Assembly: GCA_019914945.1 (NCBI GenBank)
Contig: CM034103.1
Location: 8,866,001 to 8,930,000 of the forward strand
From: Typha latifolia
Lineage: Eukaryota > Streptophyta > Magnoliopsida > Poales > Typhaceae
Direction of reading: 5' to 3'
DNA length: 64,000 nt
Shown here: positions 60,101 through 64,000 of the stretch, in pieces
Layout: each line of letters starts with the position of its first letter
Numbering within the stretch: position 1 is the stretch's first letter
Program-made: the position numbers and the translations under genes
Notes under the pieces: model-generated
Told to the model about the DNA's origin: nothing
Databases searched by the model: none
The model's input: the letters and a program-made list of their open reading frames with translations, nothing else

Positions 60101-61502
60101 CCTTTGTAGTTAAGGATGTTAGTTTTAAAATATTATTATTAAATTAAAAAAAAATAAGTTCAAGTCATTTCAGAGGTGAATTTGTAATAAGATTTCGAAA
60201 CTCGGTATCGGAATCAAGATTGGCCGTTAGAAAAAATGATATGTATTGGCCGTATCGGTTGTATCAGTCGTATCGGCCGTATCGGCTGTATCAGTCGTAT
60301 CGGCCGTCTCGGCTATATCAGTCGTATCGGCCACTCGTATCGGATCAGACTATTTTAATTACCTAAAATTCAAAATATTATTTAAAATGCAGAAACATTT
60401 CTAAAAATTTATAAAAAATAACAGGAATATAAGAAATAAAAATTAGTCACATATGAATTTTAAAAACTACAGAAAAAAGTCACTTAAAACTATAATGAGT
60501 TTCAACTTGAATTAGACAAATTTTTATACTCGTAAATTATTACTATAGAACAATATGAAGAGAGATATTTATTCTCTGTTGTTCTATAGCAGTAAGAAAA
60601 GAGGAGTTAAAAAGTGGGTGAGAAAGGGAAAAAAAATAAAATAAAAAACTCATCCGAGTTTACCAAAGTGTGGACTAGCCAAAGAGGCTCACCGGAACGG
60701 CTATCAAATGAACTCGGTGAAGTGTGAGAGTGAGAGGAGAGTGTGTGTGAGAGATAGAGAGTAAAAAGAAAACGATTAATAATATCAATTATTAATGTCT
60801 CATAGGTTAGATATATTTTAGATTCAACCTGAATCTTAAAAATAATTAATTTTAGCCAATATTATTGTTTTTAGCCGATACGGCCGAGTTTTGACTGATT
60901 CGGCCAAAACTGGCTGAAACCGGTCCGATCGGGATCGATTATGGCTGATCTAGATCTGGATCGGCCGATTTTGGGATCCATGATTTGTAATGTAAGAATT
61001 TATTTACCATCATTCAAACTAATTCAAATTTGTGCCCATTTTCTTTTTTTCTCTTTTCTCTCACATTTTTAACTTGGTTAGGGATAAAGTACCCTTTGGT
61101 TACTAAATCTGGTTAGTGTTTCCTAACCAAGTTGAAAGAAAGTTTTATACTCGTAGCAAACACCACTTTGATGCTTTTCTTGCAGAAAACAGAATAGTTG
61201 TTCTATATCTTTATATTCTATTCTTTTTTCAATGTCAATCTTATAATATTTTCATCTTCTTAAATATAGAAGAGTCCCTACTTTAATACTGGTAATGCTA
61301 AACATTGAAACATGCAATTAGATAAAGTTACTTGCTAATAAATGTGATACTTGTAGGTGTATAAGTGCATTCCCTGATGATTACAAGTCTCTTGTTCCAA
61401 AACTACTTGTTGAGACCATGACTGAACTGAGTGCATCTTTCATTAGCCGAGTGAACCTTGCAACAGGGGATGTTATTCCTGAAACCAAAATGCTTGCAAA
61501 AG
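48175..61502 (+). CDS. COG7: Conserved oligomeric Golgi complex subunit 7, 5' part (exons 1-6)
   Basis: COG7 belongs to lobe B of the COG tether, which acts on the cytosolic face of the Golgi in retrograde vesicle docking and so supports glycosylation and cell-wall secretion. Exons are 48175-48462, 49204-49293, 49421-49540, 49630-49731, 49856-50103 and 61357-61502. Phases agree and give about 331 residues, against roughly 830 in the plant family; the remainder lies past the window. Highly conserved plant segments include DPKRWINAALGSRHPQD, RVPLACRDVLRLRDDALALR, DAAGLTQLSASVEDVFASGD, EFANVRKQLEVLEDRLDEM and FPDDYKSLVPKLLVET. The helical N-terminus should join other COG subunits through coiled coils. 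Exon 1 is strongly GC-rich at third positions, unlike later exons. No damage is seen, so the gene looks functional despite the 11.25-kb intron 5. Confidence 0.95.
50104..52996 (+). other. COG7 intron 5, proximal part, unassigned
   Basis: The sequence is AT-rich with no recognisable exon. Around 52255-52380 a stretch with 'acgtagaaaacctctcac' and 'ggaaaaaacca' resembles blocks often seen in plant LTR retrotransposons. The open frames on the minus strand at 51114-51396 match no family I know. Confidence 0.4.
53005..53734 (+). mobile_element. H1: hAT-like MITE in COG7 intron 5
   Basis: This 730-bp copy starts CAAGGTTTCGAAATTC and ends TTTTGGGATCCATG. The flanking octamers are ACATTTTG and ATATTTTG, an 8-bp duplication with one change. 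The imperfect terminal repeats (CAAGGTTTCGAAA and CATGGATCCCAAA) and 8-bp duplication point to hAT. Its end lies 35 bp from the B2 LTR. Confidence 0.85.
53770..56395 (-). mobile_element. B2: solo B-family LTR (2.63 kb) in COG7 intron 5
   Basis: It begins CAAAACACCC and ends GGGTGTTACA. A perfect CAATT flanks both sides (53765-53769 and 56396-56400). Its blocks match B1 along the length. It contains a perfect 30-bp palindrome at 55523-55552 and a hairpin array to about 55770. No internal retrotransposon sequence is attached. Confidence 0.88.
56401..58224 (+). other. COG7 intron 5, middle part, unassigned
   Basis: Frames at 56592-56897 and 57684-57953 are open, but I recognise neither, and they lack coding-like composition. 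The interval may be original intron or an old unclassified repeat. Confidence 0.4.
58225..58967 (-). mobile_element. H2: hAT-like MITE in COG7 intron 5, inverted
   Basis: This 743-bp copy starts CATGGATCCC and ends AACCTTG, the reverse of H1. A perfect CATTTTTC flanks it at 58217-58224 and 58968-58975. It is the cleanest copy for defining the family ends. Confidence 0.9.
58976..59290. repeat. Degenerate tandem repeat, about three units of 100-115 bp
   Basis: Each unit holds a 'gtagac.tattaagcttttgtttg.gggctta' core followed by 'tttaagtc', with T-runs between units. The units differ by many substitutions. No function is evident. Confidence 0.6.
59530..60008 (-). mobile_element. H4: decayed, internally deleted hAT-like MITE
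   Basis: It starts CATGGTTCGAAGG and ends GAACCTTG, in the H2 orientation, with the shared 'ataattaaaaatagtcc.at.cgat' block inside. The octamers GTTTTAAT and ACTTCAAT match at five positions. At 479 bp it has lost part of the interior. Confidence 0.6.
60188..60982 (+). mobile_element. H3: hAT-like MITE with expanded internal minisatellite
   Basis: It starts TAAGATTTCGAAACTC and ends TTTTGGGATCCATG. A perfect ATTTGTAA flanks it (60180-60187 and 60983-60990). At 795 bp it is longer than H1 and H2 because a GTATCGGCC-type repeat at about 60244-60340 is expanded. Confidence 0.9.
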
Positions 61503-64000
61503 GTTATCCAAAAACTTATTTCTCTCTTTATATCAATGAATTAATGCTTTTCCATAACTTGGTTTTCGTTTTTACTCCAATGGTAATTATATCTTCAGGT
61601 GTTTGTAATTATGTCTTTGGTATTTCCATATTAGCTCATTTGTGTACACTAGTTCTGTGCTCTCTTAATTGTTTTAGGCTACTCATTATCTAAGATCATG
61701 CACACTTCTTTTGTGGAGAAAAAAGTTCAACCATTAGTAGATCCAATTCTTGCGGCTTGTTGGCAGGAGAAATCTCTGCAGAGGGGTTCGTGCTTCCTTG
61801 CACAGTCATTGTGCTGATGATAAAGGAGGGGCACTGATTTTAGTCTGAATCATTGTAAGATCCAATGGTTGCAGCTTGTTGCCGATGACCAATGTTAATC
61901 TCATTCTGTGGAATTTTCCTTTAAGTGAAATTTTGTTGTGCAATTCTACCAAGCTAATGATGTACTAAATTTTTCACAAGTAATGTCCTCAATAAATCAA
62001 TATCGTTGAAATTCTATTAATTAAGGTAGTTTAAGCACTCATATTAACTCTTGGAGCTAATTGCTCTTATTTCTATATATTTGATCATAAATCTAATCTT
62101 TCTAATTTGTAATCTTTGATTTTATTTTCTATTATTCTAACTTCGACTATCCCTCTTTTAGTATAGTCAGTGCCTAGTTTGTGCCTTCAACAACAAAAAC
62201 ACCAATGGAACATTGTAGGTTATCTGTCACTTAGTACTGTACTTGGAAATTCCATTATTCCTTTAAAACAACAAGATCAGTTTCCTAGGAACCTATTATA
62301 AGCTTTATCTAATTCAATGAGAAACATATTGATCTAATTGATTTAGGAGATATTGGACAAAACATTTAGTAAATAACAAGTTCTATTGTTGCTAAACGTG
62401 GCATAATGCCAAATATATATATCTAGAAATCTCATCATATGCAACCTTTGTTGAATCGCTTTTAAATGAAGGTCTACTGCCTGATGCATCATTAATTACA
62501 GGTTACTTTGGAATGCCTTTTTTGTTCTTAATTTTTATCAGTAGGTACTAATATTTCTCCTGCCAATTTGAAATTATTCTAAATAAGGTAGTCATTTACA
62601 TCATATTGATATCTCCTGTCAATTTGGACAAAACATTTACGTCAAAATATTTTGGCTGTTTCGGTTCTAGTTTCTGTGTCGATTTCAGACTTCTTTTGAT
62701 TAATATTCTTCTTTATTTTATTTTTCAATACATTACGCAAGATCTAGTAGCATGTAAGCAATGAACTTGATATTGGGTTAGGTTCAAGTTTGATTCACGT
62801 CAAATCCAGCTAGGAATGTAAAACATACTTTAAAAAAATTGTTGTTAGGATTGTTTTGGTTGGATACTAGTTTCAGGAAGTTTCAGATCGGACATGACCG
62901 AACTGCGAAACATTTCAGTGAAATGTCTCGGTTTCGGATGAAACTTCAAACCATGCTCCTAAGGACTTCCTAGCCTCAGAAAGAGTACATACAGATCCTT
63001 GAAATATTCCTATTTGTTCTCTTTTAAAACAACTTCCATTGCGCATACCCTTTTCTTTTCTACATATTTCTCATTTTCTCGAATCTTGATCCCAATTCTG
63101 TTATGCACGTAAAATTTCCACTCTGTATTTCATTATTCTAGCAAGTATATATGTCTCTCTCGATCTTCATTCTTGATTCTATGATTATCATACGAGTGGA
63201 TTTTGCCTTCATTTCTTACATTTCTTTAGCCTCGAGTGTGTACTTTTGCACTGATTACTTTTTAAAGGCATTATTAATCAATCATAACATTCTGTGTTCT
63301 GTTCTTGTATCATGCATCTCCTTTTCTTTATCACATCATTCTTGAACTGCATTCTTTCCACTAGGTTTGATATTTAGTTTTTCGGCCACATACTTTTTTT
63401 TTTCTTCATCTTTCCTTTTCTTCATCTATCGTGCTGTATTCCTACTTATCATTCTCTTTTATTAATTTCTTATCCTTTAAGTCTTTGATGGATTTTTTTA
63501 TTGGCATCTTTCCTAACTGAATATCTAACCCTTTTTAAATTTACTCTCTTTAAGGTCGTTTTATATGTTTAGCCTCCCACCCATTTCTTCCGCCCTTTAT
63601 TCACACAAAGTTTATCTCCTGCACTTGATCACCAATTTAGTGAATTGGCTACATCATTTAGTCAAATATGTCTATGCTTTTATTTGCAATTCATTCTGAC
63701 CAATTTGACCAGAATATGACAGTTGGGATAAGCCTGATTGACCTTTATGGATTTTGTGTCTTTTTAGACTTTTTTACATGCTTTGTGATATATTTGACTG
63801 CTTGGACAAGGTAGGACAAAGTAGAATATCTAGGAGATGTATATGCAAGTTGTCAGTTGGTTGTTTGCCCTGTTTTGCCCTGGATGTTGTTTGCTCTTGC
63901 TCAAAATTTGTCTCGTGGACATACAGGAGGTTAAAGTGGCCAAGTAGCATATTGTTTAATTGGTTGTGTACTTTAGCCTTGGGCTGCTAAGAATATTACT
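61503..64000 (+). other. COG7 intron 6, continuing past the window
   Basis: The donor GTTATC lies at 61503. The next expected exon of the family (starting after LAKG) is not found to the end of the window, so this intron exceeds 2.49 kb. The region 62640-62960 holds 'tttcgg...gaaac' motifs loosely like the H family, too decayed to bound. Open frames here are short and not coding-like. Confidence 0.6.

Noticed and set aside
61680..61860. A possible seventh COG7 exon
   Set aside because: The translation does not match the family segment expected after LAKG, and stops occur in each frame.

Overview
The window is nuclear DNA from a flowering plant, most likely a monocot. It is AT-rich, its genes have many GT-AG introns, and its repeats are typical plant families: Ty3/gypsy chromoviruses primed by initiator-Met tRNA, an L1-type LINE, and hAT, Mutator-like and Tourist-like elements. 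The monocot reading rests mainly on the first COG7 exon, which is very GC-rich and is followed by ordinary AT-rich exons. The species cannot be named from this.

Two housekeeping genes point away from each other. On the minus strand (707-11469) lies a complete gene for the mitochondrial pyruvate dehydrogenase E2 subunit, dihydrolipoyl acetyltransferase. I assemble it from 19 exons into a 573-residue protein. On the plus strand, from 48175, lies the 5' part of COG7, a subunit of the conserved oligomeric Golgi tethering complex. Six exons, about 331 residues, are present and the rest lies beyond the window. Exon 5 and exon 6 are separated by an 11,253-bp intron filled with repeats.

The roughly 36 kb between the genes is nested transposons. 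From left to right: a Mutator-like MITE (12481-12901); a hAT-like element (13133-15149) holding a solo LTR; a decayed minus-strand gypsy gag-protease remnant (15851-18340, 'G') carrying a Tourist-like MITE; a solo LTR of family A (18680-22239), itself split by a solo LTR of family C (19001-21764); a decayed LINE (about 23560-25065); gypsy fragments D and C3; then a long LTR of family B (27027-45098) split by a gypsy chromovirus, A0 (27295-41705). A0 carries three further insertions: a solo A LTR in its reverse transcriptase, a truncated C element between protease and reverse transcriptase, and a solo B LTR in gag. A 2.46-kb foldback structure (45421-47880) sits just upstream of COG7.

Inside COG7 intron 5 are four members of one hAT-like MITE family (called H here) and one solo B LTR. 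Target-site duplications can be read directly for most insertions, so the order of nesting is well supported. Families A and B/C have each inserted into the other.

I found no RNA gene, CRISPR array or unknown multi-gene system. The most unusual structures are the arrays of short hairpins inside the B-family LTRs, the clusters of the palindrome GCGTTCGAACGC inside the A-family LTRs, and the four-unit foldback beside COG7. None of the transposon coding regions is intact.
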